This document shows positions 35,864 to 44,937 of a stretch of 64,000 bases of DNA, in pieces; positions within the stretch are counted from its first letter, which is position 1, and the number at the start of each line of letters is the position of its first letter. The stretch lies in contig NZ_CP147404.1 of assembly GCF_037201805.1 (NCBI RefSeq), positions 534,501-598,500 of the forward strand, in the 5' to 3' direction. The stretch comes from Bacillus sp. FJAT-52991. GTDB taxonomy: Bacteria; Bacillota; Bacilli; Bacillales; Domibacillaceae. The notes under the pieces were generated by a model. That model saw only the letters and a list, made by a program, of their open reading frames with translations, was not told the origin of the DNA and made no database searches. The position numbers and the translations under genes are program-made.

Positions 35864-36652
35864 ATGTCAGTTCAACAAATGTTTGATTTATCAGGACAGA
35901 CAGCATTAGTTACAGGAGGGGGTAGTGGATTAGGGCGTTTAATAGCTCTAGCTCTGGCAGAAGCAGGTGCAAATGTTGTAGTCTGTTCACGTCGTCTAGA
36001 AGTTTGTGAAAATGTGGTAAAAGAAATTGAAGCGTTAGGAAGACAAGCGCTTGCCCTATCATTGGATGTAACAGATCCTGAATCTGTCCGTCAAAGTGTG
36101 GATAAAGCCATTTCTCATTTTGGAAAAATCGAAATTTTAGTTAACGGTAGCGGAATGGCTTCAGAATCGCCTGCTACAGAAATGTCTTTAGAAAACTGGC
36201 AAGGGATGCTTAATACAAATGTTACAGGAACATTTTTGATGAGCCAGGCTGTAGGCAGACATATGATCGACAACGAATACGGAAGAATCATTAACATTTC
36301 TTCTGCTGCTGGATTTAAAGGTACTGACCCAGAATTCATAGACTCTGTGGGATATACGACAAGTAAGAGTGCCGTAATGACTTTAACGAAGGATCTTGCT
36401 GTTAAGTGGGGCCGCCATGGAGTAAATGTGAATTCCATTGCGCCTGGAGCTTTCCCGTTTGGAATGAATGACCCACAAGTACCAGGAACGCTTGTAGAAA
36501 GAGCAGGCCCGATCATTGCTTCCCAAATTCCAGTAAGGAGATTAGGAAGCGAAAAAGATTTGGCAGGCGCTGCCGTTTACTTTGCTTCTGCAGCCTCTAA
36601 TTATTGTACAGGACAAGTATTGGCTCTTGATGGCGGAATTAGCGCTAAGTAA
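35864..36652 (+). CDS. SDR family oxidoreductase, copy 1
   Basis: A 262-residue classical SDR with NAD(P)-binding TGGGSGLG (17-24), active-site S146/S147, Y164 and K168 (GYTTSKSA) and C-terminal LDGGISAK. It is FabG-like in overall sequence, so it probably oxidises or reduces a hydroxy/keto intermediate, perhaps a 3-hydroxyacyl compound ahead of thiolysis. A close paralogue at 47733 sits behind the third MFS gene. GGGAGGGGATCTAGA precedes the ATG. It is preceded by a degenerate LysR-type promoter rather than being joined directly to the MFS gene. Confidence 0.87.
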   Translation: MSVQQMFDLSGQTALVTGGGSGLGRLIALALAEAGANVVVCSRRLEVCENVVKEIEALGRQALALSLDVTDPESVRQSVDKAISHFGKIEILVNGSGMASESPATEMSLENWQGMLNTNVTGTFLMSQAVGRHMIDNEYGRIINISSAAGFKGTDPEFIDSVGYTTSKSAVMTLTKDLAVKWGRHGVNVNSIAPGAFPFGMNDPQVPGTLVERAGPIIASQIPVRRLGSEKDLAGAAVYFASAASNYCTGQVLALDGGISAK

Positions 36653-36690
36653 ATTCCCCTAAAATAGGAAGTTTCGATAGACGTAAGATA

Positions 36691-36910
36691 AAGTGAAACT
36701 TCAATCAGTAGGGGTTTTCTTCATCTCCCACTGATTAAAAGAGGAACAAAGGCTAAGAGCGCAACGTCCTGTTGCAACGCCTTTGTAACCTGCATCGTGC
36801 AGGCCCGAACGGATCGGGCGTTTATGGGCTGTTGATCCCCCACCTACATGCCTACGCTTCTTCTGCCGTGTTGAGGTGGGGGTCTTACAGCCCGTTAATG
36901 CGGGATAAAT
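36691..36910 (-). mobile_element. IS200/IS605-type palindromic element, copy B (inverted)
   Basis: About 220 bp matching copy A (10623-10838) in reverse orientation. The roughly 100-base middle (GGCTAAGAGCGCAACGTCC... to ...GGATCGGGCG) is almost base-for-base identical. The left-end hairpin CCCCCACCT.../...AGGTGGGGG differs in the loop but keeps pairing. No open reading frame for a transposase lies inside. It must depend on a transposase elsewhere or be a fossil. Confidence 0.65.
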
Positions 36911-36945
36911 CTAAGATATATACGCTAAGTTCTATGATCCAGAAA

Positions 36946-36984
36946 AAAGCCGGTAATCCTTCAGTGTACAGGATACCGGCTTTT
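36946..36984 (+). terminator. Terminator-like hairpin
   Basis: AAGCCGGTAATCCT pairs with AGGATACCGGCTT followed by TT; probable terminator for the SDR gene upstream of the inserted element. Confidence 0.6.
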
Positions 36985-37033
36985 CGATTCCTTTCATTCC
37001 TACTCCTACTGCATAGGCCGTTTCGACACAAGC

Positions 37034-37078
37034 AACAACAGGTCACATGCTGGATGTCCAACGTGTGACCTGTTGTTT
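37034..37078. terminator. Hairpin after the minus-strand SDR gene
   Basis: AACAACAGGTCACATG/CGTGTGACCTGTTGTT stem lies 18 bases beyond the stop of the minus-strand SDR gene. It is symmetric and could stop transcripts from either side. Confidence 0.55.
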
Positions 37079-37095
37079 GATTATCATTCTAGTTT

Positions 37096-37869
37096 TTAGT
37101 AATTAACAGTATTTCCGATACCGCCAGTTACGGAAAGGACCTCGCCAGTCATCGATATCGACAAAGGTGAAGCTAAGAAGGCAACGACATAAGCAATATC
37201 TTCCGCTGTTACTAGGCGGCCGATCGGATACATTGCGGTTGCCTTTTGTACGTCCTCTTCATTAGGAAAGCGATCTCTAAGCGTTTCCGTCTCGACAACC
37301 GCTGGATAAACAGCGTTGACGTTAATTCCGTGTTTTCCTAATTCCATTGATGCGGATTTTGTTAAATGGACAACGGATGCATTACGCGGACCGGAACTAA
37401 AGAAATTCCCGCCTAATTTGGCAGCTAGACCACTTATATTGATGATACGCCCCCAATTATTTTCAATCATATAAGGAGCAACGGCGCGGATACTACGAAA
37501 ATAGCCCATATACTTTTCTTCAAAATCTTTTAAAATAAGTTCATCTTTAATATTGTGAAAATCCTCTGGCTCTCCACCGCCAACACGGGCGCCGCTGTTG
37601 ATAAGAATATCAATTCTCCCCATTGCTGCCGCCGCTTGTTCAGCTAAGTTTCGGATAGAGTCAGGATTCGTGGTATCTGCCACTATTGGATAAATATTCC
37701 TACCTGTTTCGTGAGCTAATTCCTCTGCGGTAGCCTTTAGTGTGACTTCGTTTCTTGCACAAATCGTACAATCGACACCTTCTAGGGCCAACTGTCGGGC
37801 AATAGCTTTACCAAGCCCTCGGCTTCCTCCTACAATAAGCGCTTTTTTTCCAGCTAACTTTAAGTCCAT
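37096..37869 (-). CDS. SDR-fold protein lacking the YxxxK catalytic pair
   Basis: A 257-residue SDR with an intact nucleotide-binding GGSRGLG (14-20) and a NSG motif near 91. Where classical enzymes have Tyr-x-x-x-Lys it has R162-N-A-S-V166 (SSGPRNASVVHLTK), while the structural Ser is kept in NISG. Either it uses another catalytic mechanism, or it binds cofactor without classical hydride transfer chemistry. AGGAGGGTGTTCT precedes the ATG. It lies between unit 1 and the first LysR gene and is transcribed in the same direction as that regulator. Confidence 0.83.
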   Translation of the reverse strand: MDLKLAGKKALIVGGSRGLGKAIARQLALEGVDCTICARNEVTLKATAEELAHETGRNIYPIVADTTNPDSIRNLAEQAAAAMGRIDILINSGARVGGGEPEDFHNIKDELILKDFEEKYMGYFRSIRAVAPYMIENNWGRIINISGLAAKLGGNFFSSGPRNASVVHLTKSASMELGKHGINVNAVYPAVVETETLRDRFPNEEDVQKATAMYPIGRLVTAEDIAYVVAFLASPLSISMTGEVLSVTGGIGNTVNY

Positions 37870-38044
37870 AGAACACCCTCCTGTTTTGATTCACCATGTT
37901 ATACGACCAAACTTGAAAATAACTTTTGTGATTATTTTGATTATTGTGACTATTAATCAATTTTAATTATACTCATAAATTATAATTAAATAAAATTAAA
38001 TATTCTAATTTGTAATTAAGTATTACTAATATTGTTCTAAAAGC

Positions 38045-38986
38045 TTAGATCTCTATGGCTCTAAGTTTTAAAGGTGTGAAGTTGGAGCTAATCATTTCAG
38101 ATTTTAGGTAATGAATATACTTGGTGGCAAAAGCGGGTAAATGTTTATCCTCTGATCGAATCAACCCTAAAGAAATATTGAAAGGTTTATGATTGACTAA
38201 ATCAATCGGAATGATATCACCATTCATAACAGGGTGATAATTTTTCATGATGAAATCAGGAGCAAAGGTGATGGCTAAACTTTCCATGATGGCTTGGAGA
38301 ACGCCATCCATATTATTGGATGTAAATAGGACTTTCAAAGGCTTATACTTATGAAAGAAATCTCGAACGAAGCATTGCATAAACTCGCTGTTGTATGTAA
38401 CGAGAGTCTGATCAAGTATTTGATGAGGGGTTATGGTTTCAAGGAACGCTAAGGGAGAGTGCTTGGAAACATATACTTTCGGTTTCCCCTCAAATAATGC
38501 TTCAAAAGCTATTCCTTCCGTGTTTATGTTCCAATCCGTTGAATAAAAAATCAGTCCGATATCGGTTTTATGCTGTCGAACATCTTTAATCACAGCAGAG
38601 CCACTTTTTTCGGCAATCTGTATATTTACATACGGATAATCATGTTTAAAAGCGGCTAAAGCTTTGACTAACAATGTCATCAATCCTGGGCAGGCAGTTA
38701 TTTTTAGTTCTTCCGCTTCCATAGGATTGAAAGAGTTGGCAGTCTCTTTTATTTCTTCAAGCTTTCTCAGCACTTCGTAGGCATGTTTCAGAATGATTTT
38801 ACCTTCATCCGTTGGTACAGCACCATGTCCTCTTGATCGTTTGAAAATTTTAAGCTCTAACTCCTTTTCTAAGCTGGTAATAGATTGGCTAATACCGGAT
38901 TGGGTCACATGAAGATTCTGAGCTGCTATAGACAGAGAGTTGTGTTTTGCGACTTCAACAATATATAGTAATTGTTCAATGTTCAT
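38045..38986 (-). CDS. LysR-family regulator, copy 1
   Basis: A 313-residue LysR regulator with an N-terminal winged helix (LSIAAQNLHVTQSGISQSITSLEKEL, about 16-42) and a periplasmic-binding-like effector domain from about 90. Its gene is divergent from the acyl-CoA ligase at 39159. The intergenic region contains a perfect palindrome TTACTTGCAAGTAA, a likely binding site. A close paralogue is at 43847-44752. It probably senses an intermediate of the degradation pathway. This copy has about ten extra C-terminal residues. Confidence 0.88.
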   Translation of the reverse strand: MNIEQLLYIVEVAKHNSLSIAAQNLHVTQSGISQSITSLEKELELKIFKRSRGHGAVPTDEGKIILKHAYEVLRKLEEIKETANSFNPMEAEELKITACPGLMTLLVKALAAFKHDYPYVNIQIAEKSGSAVIKDVRQHKTDIGLIFYSTDWNINTEGIAFEALFEGKPKVYVSKHSPLAFLETITPHQILDQTLVTYNSEFMQCFVRDFFHKYKPLKVLFTSNNMDGVLQAIMESLAITFAPDFIMKNYHPVMNGDIIPIDLVNHKPFNISLGLIRSEDKHLPAFATKYIHYLKSEMISSNFTPLKLRAIEI

Positions 38987-38998
38987 GAATGTCCCCCT

Positions 38999-39075
38999 TT
39001 TGATTAGTAGTAATACTTACTTGCAAGTAAAAATGTTTAATTTTATTTAATTACAAATTATGAGTATAATCAAGA
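38999..39075. promoter_or_regulatory. Divergent LysR promoter/operator, copy for unit 2
   Basis: The palindrome TTACTTGCAAGTAA (about 39019-39032) is followed by A/T-rich sequence with TAATTACAAATTATGAGTATAAT. It is almost identical to 44765-44845 for some 80 bases and lies between divergent lysR and the ligase gene. Confidence 0.65.
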
Positions 39076-39158
39076 TAAGATTTCAAAATAATCGAAAAAA
39101 TCACAATAATGAATATTTAAAATCTCTTTGTTGTGAAAAAAAGGGGGCATATTATTCA

Positions 39159-40670
39159 ATGTATCATTTAGACGAAAATTTGAAAAAAAGTGTAAGTAGA
39201 TTCCCAGATCGTAACGCCTATATATATGGGAATGAAAAGGTTACTTATAGAGAACTAGATCAGCAGGTGAATCGATTTGCCACTGGTTTATCTGCCCGGG
39301 GAATCAAGAAGGGCGATGGAGTCGCTCTTTTATTAGGAAACAGCCCTGAATTTCTCATTGCTTACTATGGGATTTTACGTCTCGGTGCATTTGCTATTCC
39401 GATCAATCCTTCGTTTACCCAAGGGGAAATCAGCTACATCTTACACAATAGTCAAGCTAAAGTGATCGTTGCTCATGTGTCCTCAGAATCGAAGTTATCA
39501 GAAGTAAAGGGACAATTAGAAAATCTTGAGCTTGTCATTTATACAGATGCTAAGGATCAGGAATGTACATGGGATGATCTGATGGCAACAGGCAATTCTG
39601 TTTATGAAAACCCTTACATTGATCAAGAAGATCTTGCTGTGATTCTATACACATCAGGAACAACAGGAAAACCAAAGGGTGCGATGTTATCGCATCGGAA
39701 TTTGGCTTCAAATGCAGACTCCATTTCAGAATTAATTGAACTTCATGATAAAGATTGTGTAGTAGCTGTTCTACCAATGTTTCATGTTTTCTGTATGACT
39801 ATAAGTTTGAATGGGCCAATTGCTTGCGGGGCAACTATCCTTATCATACCTAGATTTAGTCCTCTTAACGTTGTCAATACCATTCGAGAACACAAGGCAA
39901 CAGTGTTTGCTGGAGTTCCTACGATGTACAATTTTATCTTTCAATCGCCTGAATCTACTGCGGAAGATTTCTCATCCATTCGCGTGTGTATCTCAGGAGG
40001 TGCTTCGATTCCGGTTGAGCTGCTGCGAAAATTTGAAACCAAGTATAACGTTTCTATCTTGGAAGGGTATGGCCTTTCGGAAACTTCACCTCTCGTTGCT
40101 CTTAATCCTTTAAAGGGAACTTGCAAGCCAGGATCTATCGGTCTAGACATACCAGGCGTCAAGACTAAAGTTGTCAATGTGGATGGGCAAGAAGTGCCGA
40201 GAGGAGAAGTCGGAGAATTAGTAGTTAAAGGACCAAATGTAATGACGGGATACTTAGGAATGCCGGAAGCTACATCAGCTGCCTTAATAGATGGATGGCT
40301 TTATACTGGTGATCTAGCAACAATGGATGAAGAAGGATACATCTATATTGTTGATCGCAAGAAGGACATGATTATCGTTGGTGGATACAATGTTTATCCT
40401 CGTGAAGTAGAGGAAGTGCTATATGAACATCCTGCCATTATAGAAGCAGCCGTAATAGGTGTTCCCGATGGGGAATATGGAGAAAGCGTAAAAGCTTATG
40501 TTGTGGTCAAGGACGAGCAGATCAACATAAATGACATTATCCAATTCTGTCAGGATAAGCTGGTCAAGTACAAACTTCCTAGATATGTAGAGTTTTTAAA
40601 TGAGCTACCTAAGAACACGACCGGAAAAATTTTACGGAGAGAATTAAGACAACTGACTAAAGTCCATTAA
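39159..40670 (+). CDS. AMP-dependent acyl/aryl-CoA ligase
   Basis: About 503 residues of the ANL superfamily, activating a carboxylic acid to its CoA thioester through an acyl-adenylate. Motifs: YTSGTTGKPKGAMLSH (phosphate loop), GYGLSETSP, GWLYTGDLA, VDRKKDMIIVGGYNVYP (hinge) and the catalytic lysine in NTTGKILRREL. The ATG at 39159 follows AAGGGGGC; the frame is open further upstream into the promoter, which is not credible as coding. The chain length or aromatic preference cannot be told. It is the only complete ligase in the island; unit 3 has only a remnant of it. Confidence 0.88.
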   Translation: MYHLDENLKKSVSRFPDRNAYIYGNEKVTYRELDQQVNRFATGLSARGIKKGDGVALLLGNSPEFLIAYYGILRLGAFAIPINPSFTQGEISYILHNSQAKVIVAHVSSESKLSEVKGQLENLELVIYTDAKDQECTWDDLMATGNSVYENPYIDQEDLAVILYTSGTTGKPKGAMLSHRNLASNADSISELIELHDKDCVVAVLPMFHVFCMTISLNGPIACGATILIIPRFSPLNVVNTIREHKATVFAGVPTMYNFIFQSPESTAEDFSSIRVCISGGASIPVELLRKFETKYNVSILEGYGLSETSPLVALNPLKGTCKPGSIGLDIPGVKTKVVNVDGQEVPRGEVGELVVKGPNVMTGYLGMPEATSAALIDGWLYTGDLATMDEEGYIYIVDRKKDMIIVGGYNVYPREVEEVLYEHPAIIEAAVIGVPDGEYGESVKAYVVVKDEQININDIIQFCQDKLVKYKLPRYVEFLNELPKNTTGKILRRELRQLTKVH

Positions 40671-40703
40671 GAAATGAACCATATTATTGAAGGAGGATTA
40701 TTT

Positions 40704-41759
40704 ATGGGATCCATTTTAAAGGAAAGAATTCAAGGACCAGTAGCATGGAAAGGGACTGACCTAGCGAAAGGTGATTCATGGGTTTATCATTTGTCCGAAA
40801 AAACAATTGCTTCTCTTGAAAACGCCTTATTTTATGTTAAACAAAAGGGTTTAAAAGCACCTGATTTTAACAAGGAGGACTTTCCGGTTCCGGATCTCGC
40901 GGACGAAATTGCTTACTTTGTTGAAGAGCTAGAGAATGGGCGGGGGTTCTTATTAATTCGCGGATTACCACTGGAAAGGTATACAGATGAAGAAGCGAGT
41001 ATCATTTACTGGGGGCTCGGACTTCACATGGGTATTCCGGTATCGCAAAACGCAAATGGTGACCTTTTAGGACATGTCGTTGATCAAGGTCTTAGCTTAG
41101 AAAATTCAAATGTCCGCGGTTACCAAACGAAACTGCATCTTCCCTTTCATGCAGATGGATCTGATGTCGTCGGATTATTAAGCCTTCGAAAAGGGAAATC
41201 TGGGGGTTACAGTAGTATCGTAAGTTCAATGGCTGTTTATAATGAAATTCTGGAGAAGTACCCAGAGTATCTTGGAATTCTCTGTCGTCCATTTATCTTT
41301 GATCGTCGCGGTGAGGAAGGGCCAGGTGAATCTCCAGTATTTACATCACCCATCTTTAGTTATTATGATGGTAAATTGAGCTGCAGATATGTCCGTACAT
41401 TTATCGAATCAGCACAAGAGAAAACGGGTATCCGTTTGTCAAAAGTTGAAATCGAAGCATTAGATATACTGGATTCCCTCCTTCATGATGAAAATATGCA
41501 TTATAATATGATGTTGGAAGTAGGAGATATGCAATTCGTCAATAATTATACAGTTCTTCACTCACGTACTCAATACGAAGACTACGAAGAACCGGAACGC
41601 AAACGTCATTTATTAAGATTGTGGCTTACGATGCCAAACAGTCGAGAAATTTCATCTGATTTTGCGATGTATATTGATGAGCATACAGGTAAACCGGGGC
41701 GCGGGGGAATTCCCGTACGTAAAAAAACAGCTGGCGGTATTGTAGAAAACTTGAAGTAA
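40704..41759 (+). CDS. TauD/TfdA-like dioxygenase, copy 2
   Basis: A 351-residue paralogue of the protein at 33083, with the same triad (FHADGSD for HxD, YTVLHSR for the distal His, HLLRLWL for the 2-oxoglutarate Arg). Most residues agree with copy 1; differences cluster around 120-145 and 205-240, near the expected substrate pocket. GAAGGAGGATTATTT supports ATG 40704. It lies 33 bases after the ligase gene, so the two are cotranscribed. Confidence 0.87.
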   Translation: MGSILKERIQGPVAWKGTDLAKGDSWVYHLSEKTIASLENALFYVKQKGLKAPDFNKEDFPVPDLADEIAYFVEELENGRGFLLIRGLPLERYTDEEASIIYWGLGLHMGIPVSQNANGDLLGHVVDQGLSLENSNVRGYQTKLHLPFHADGSDVVGLLSLRKGKSGGYSSIVSSMAVYNEILEKYPEYLGILCRPFIFDRRGEEGPGESPVFTSPIFSYYDGKLSCRYVRTFIESAQEKTGIRLSKVEIEALDILDSLLHDENMHYNMMLEVGDMQFVNNYTVLHSRTQYEDYEEPERKRHLLRLWLTMPNSREISSDFAMYIDEHTGKPGRGGIPVRKKTAGGIVENLK

Positions 41760-41797
41760 TTGGGCTTACTTAAAAATACCAATTGATTCATTTGATG

Positions 41798-41834
41798 GGG
41801 AGTACCTTTTCAGATTTTAAGAAAAGGTACTCCC
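41798..41834 (+). other. Conserved hairpin between dioxygenase and MFS genes, unit 2
   Basis: GGGAGTACCTTTT/AAAAGGTACTCCC, 13 perfect pairs with an 11-base loop. It lies 30 bases before the MFS start, and the ribosome binding site is outside the stem. Confidence 0.65.
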
Positions 41835-41863
41835 TAAATAGTAAAAATGAGTGGGGGATAGTT

Positions 41864-43156
41864 ATGCCGAGAACTCCAAAGTATTCTTGGGTTATCTTAT
41901 TATTTCTAGTTATTTCCGGTATGATCAACCAAGTGGATAAAATTATCATCGGGTTGGTTTCTGTTCCCCTAATGGAGGAGTTCAATTTAAGTCCTTCACA
42001 ATGGGGACTTGTGGGAAGTTCCTTCTTTTGGTTCTTTATCTTTTCTTCTGCTTTACTGGGTGGCATGGCCGACTCCAAAAACACAAAAAAAATGCTAGCT
42101 TGGTTGTCATTAATATGGTTGACTGTACAATTTGTCACGCCTTTTGTTTCCAGTCTGTTTCTGCTAGTGTTAACAAGAATGATCTTGGGAGCAGGCGAAG
42201 GTCCAGCCCCTGCTCTATCAACGGCTATAATGGGAAAATGGTTCCCGAAACATAGACATGGTATAGGCTTTGGTGCTGTTCTGTTAGGAACAACGGGAGG
42301 ATCAGCGATTGCTTCGCCATTATTAATTTCCTTGATTGATCAATATGGATGGAGATCTGCTTTTATTGCCATGGGTATTATTGGACTTATTGTGCTAGTT
42401 TTGTGGATGATTTTTGGAAAAGACAATCCACAAGAAATCGGGTTACCTTCATTTGATCAAGAAGAGCAGCATTCATCGACTCTCTCTAAAGTTTCTTGGC
42501 GTGAGTTTCTTCCTTACCTTTTTTCTAAAAATTTCGTTTTTACCGCTTTATGTGGAGGTTGTGCCTATTGGTTATTGTCCGTTCAAGCAGTATGGTTTCC
42601 GGCATACTTTTCCGAAATTCAACATTTTAGTGGTCAAACATTAAAACTAGCCGTGTCCTTACCTTTTCTGTTCGCTGCCTTTTGCCAACTTGGATTTTCC
42701 CTTCTATCAGATTGGCTTTATCGTAAAACAGGGGATATACGTAAAGCGCGAATCAATCTTGCAGGTTCCATGATGTTGCTATCTGCTGTTTGTGTGTATT
42801 TGGCGACTACCGTAAATTCAACTGATCTTAAGATTCTGTTTTTCACTCTTGCTCCAGGTCTATCGTATGTCATTCTTTCGCTCGCACCCGCCATATTGAT
42901 GGATTTTTTTTCTCCCAAAAATATTGGAAAAGCACAAGGGGCATTCATTGCTCTTTCAAGTTCAACAAGTATGATTGCTCCACTCGTATTCGGGTATCTT
43001 ATCCAATATGCAGCGACTGAGGCATCGGGGTATCATTATGCATTTCAAATAACTTCCTTGGGTATGTTCGTGTTCGGATCCTTGTTTTGGTTCAGTGTAC
43101 GTCCCGAAAAGCGAAGTCATTCAACGACAAAAGCAGAGGAACAAGTGGGTGTTTAG
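41864..43156 (+). CDS. MFS transporter, copy 2
   Basis: A 430-residue twelve-helix transporter, close paralogue of the protein at 34300. It starts MPRTPKYSWVILL with GTGGGGGATAG upstream. Loop and helix-4 motifs are GGMADSKNTKKML and RMILGAGEGPAPA. Sequence differences from copies 1 and 3 are spread through helices 7-11, which could alter substrate preference. It is presumably the importer for unit 2. Confidence 0.84.
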   Translation: MPRTPKYSWVILLFLVISGMINQVDKIIIGLVSVPLMEEFNLSPSQWGLVGSSFFWFFIFSSALLGGMADSKNTKKMLAWLSLIWLTVQFVTPFVSSLFLLVLTRMILGAGEGPAPALSTAIMGKWFPKHRHGIGFGAVLLGTTGGSAIASPLLISLIDQYGWRSAFIAMGIIGLIVLVLWMIFGKDNPQEIGLPSFDQEEQHSSTLSKVSWREFLPYLFSKNFVFTALCGGCAYWLLSVQAVWFPAYFSEIQHFSGQTLKLAVSLPFLFAAFCQLGFSLLSDWLYRKTGDIRKARINLAGSMMLLSAVCVYLATTVNSTDLKILFFTLAPGLSYVILSLAPAILMDFFSPKNIGKAQGAFIALSSSTSMIAPLVFGYLIQYAATEASGYHYAFQITSLGMFVFGSLFWFSVRPEKRSHSTTKAEEQVGV

Positions 43157-43269
43157 AAATCCGAAATTCAGTATATTAATGGTGTTAAAACCTGTAATTC
43201 TTTGTGTTACAAAGAATTTGGATGCTGGGATTGTTCGATTATAAAAAATATTTGAATGGAGATGAAAAG

Positions 43270-43644
43270 ATGGATAGAGATTTAAATCTAAAAGAATACA
43301 TTAAAGGGCTTGATGAAAAATTGTTAAGACCAGAAGTTCGCGCGTCTCCTGAAGAACTAAATAATCTGCTTGCAGATGAGTTTTTTGAATATGGAGGTTC
43401 GGGGAATATCTTTGTAAAAAGTGATTTTACGGGTGCTGCTGGAGTTGGTGGTGGTGTTGAGTTGAAACTGACTCTTCATAATTTTGATATGCATATTTTG
43501 GCTGACGATGTGGTACTGACTACTTATCAAATAAAGGATGAAACGAGGAAACAAAATACTTTACGTAGTTCTATTTGGAAATATCGAAATGAAAAATGGC
43601 AATTGTTTTTTCATCAAGGTACCCTAACGAATTTACCACTTTAA
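43270..43644 (+). CDS. NTF2-like protein (DUF4440 type)
   Basis: A 124-residue cystatin/NTF2-fold protein. LNNLLADEFFEYGGSG near the N-terminus and SIWKYRNEKWQLFFHQGT at the end are typical of DUF4440/SnoaL-like proteins. GGAGATGAAAAG precedes ATG 43270. In units 1 and 3 an SDR gene occupies the place after the transporter, so this gene replaces the SDR here. It may be an isomerase or dehydratase-like enzyme, or a small ligand-binding protein; the sequence does not decide. Confidence 0.75.
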   Translation: MDRDLNLKEYIKGLDEKLLRPEVRASPEELNNLLADEFFEYGGSGNIFVKSDFTGAAGVGGGVELKLTLHNFDMHILADDVVLTTYQIKDETRKQNTLRSSIWKYRNEKWQLFFHQGTLTNLPL

Positions 43645-43739
43645 TTTTCCAGTGCGTGAAAATCCGTCAATAAAGAGAAGTATTAGCAATTCATATTTTG
43701 TGTAAGTTATATAAACTAAGATTTTTCCCATTAAGGGCA

Positions 43740-43796
43740 TAAAACAGCAGGGTATCCTTGAATGATCGAGATTCCAAGGATATCCTGCTGTTTGTT
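43740..43796. terminator. Bidirectional terminator between units 2 and 3
   Basis: AACAGCAGGGTATCCTTG pairs with CAAGGATATCCTGCTGTT around a 14-base loop, with T-tracts on both strands. It lies between the convergent NTF2-like and lysR genes. Confidence 0.8.
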
Positions 43797-43846
43797 ATCT
43801 AAATGGTGGGTAGCTTTGTTCACATCCGACTGATATGCTTCTTTAC

Positions 43847-44752
43847 TTAACTCTTAATCATTTCGGATTTTAGGTAATGAATATATTTGGTGACAAAAGC
43901 GGGTAAATGTTTATCCGCTGATCGAATCAACCCTAAAGAAATATTGAAAGGTTCATGATTGACCAAATCAATCGGAATAATATCGCCATTCATGACAGGT
44001 TGATAATTTTTCATGATGAAATCAGGAGCAAAGGCAATAGCTAAGCTTTCCGTGATGGCTTGGAGAACGCCATCCATATTATTGGATGTAAATAGGATGT
44101 TCAAAGGCTGGTACTTATGAAAGAAATCTTGAACGAAACCTTGCATAAACTCACTGTTATATATAACGAGAGTCTGATCAAGTATTTGATGAGGGGTTAT
44201 GGTTTCAAGGAACGCTAAGGGAGAGTGCTTGGAAACATATACTTTCGGTTTCCCTTCAAATAATGCTTCAAAAGCTATTCCTTCCATGTTTATGTTCCAA
44301 TTCGTTGAATACGAAATCAGTCCGATGTCAGTCTTATGCTGTCGAATATCTTCGATCACCGTAGTGACAGTTTTTTCAGCAACTTTCATATTTACGTGAG
44401 GAGCATCATATCTAAAAGCGGCTAAAGCTTTGACCAACAATGTCATCAATCCTGGGGAAGAGGATATTGTTAGTTCCTTCACTTCCGTGGGGATGAAAGA
44501 GTTGGCCGTCTCTTTTATTTCTTCAAGCTTTCTCAGTACTTCGTAGGCGTGTTTTAGAATGATTTTACCTTCATCCGTTGGTACAGCACCATGTCCTCTT
44601 GATCGTTTGAAAATTTTAAGCTTTAATTCCTTTTCTAAGCTGGTAATGGATTGGCTAATACCAGATTGGGTCACATGAAGGTTCTGAGCTGCTATAGACA
44701 GAGAGCCGCGTTTTGCGACTTCAACAATATATAGTAATTGTTCGATGTTCAT
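43847..44752 (-). CDS. LysR-family regulator, copy 2
   Basis: A 301-residue paralogue of the regulator at 38045. The DNA-binding domain is almost unchanged, so both probably recognise the same operator. Effector-domain differences are concentrated at about residues 90-140, which could change the inducer. It is divergent from the remnant of the ligase and the third dioxygenase. Confidence 0.88.
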   Translation of the reverse strand: MNIEQLLYIVEVAKRGSLSIAAQNLHVTQSGISQSITSLEKELKLKIFKRSRGHGAVPTDEGKIILKHAYEVLRKLEEIKETANSFIPTEVKELTISSSPGLMTLLVKALAAFRYDAPHVNMKVAEKTVTTVIEDIRQHKTDIGLISYSTNWNINMEGIAFEALFEGKPKVYVSKHSPLAFLETITPHQILDQTLVIYNSEFMQGFVQDFFHKYQPLNILFTSNNMDGVLQAITESLAIAFAPDFIMKNYQPVMNGDIIPIDLVNHEPFNISLGLIRSADKHLPAFVTKYIHYLKSEMIKS

Positions 44753-44764
44753 GAATGGCCCCCT

Positions 44765-44845
44765 TTTTGATTAGTAGTAATACTTACTTGCAAGTAAAAA
44801 TGTTTAATTTTATTTAATTACAAATTATGAGTATAATCAAGATAA
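44765..44845. promoter_or_regulatory. Divergent LysR promoter/operator, copy for unit 3
   Basis: Near-identical to 38999-39075, including the TTACTTGCAAGTAA palindrome and the A/T-rich core. It now drives a transcript whose first gene is only a remnant. Confidence 0.65.
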
Positions 44846-44937
44846 GATTTCATAACAATCATAATATTCACAACAATCGTAATATTTACAATGCTATTTA
44901 GAGCACTTCGATGTAAATAAAGGGGGAGATATGATGA

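Larger units (their letters stand above)
36653..37095. other. Gene-free stretch with palindromic element and two hairpins
   Basis: It holds the inverted IS200/IS605-type element (36691-36910), a terminator-like hairpin (36946-36984) and another hairpin (37034-37078). No gene was found. Confidence 0.55.

Noticed and set aside
36115..36516. A 133-codon minus-strand frame inside the first SDR gene.
   Set aside because: A similar shadow appears inside the paralogous SDR gene at 48113-48385, as expected from shared codon use; no ribosome binding site.
39060..39158. An upstream 33-codon extension of the acyl-CoA ligase frame.
   Set aside because: This stretch is part of the LysR promoter region duplicated at 44765-44880, where the frame is not kept. 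A good ribosome binding site precedes the ATG at 39159.
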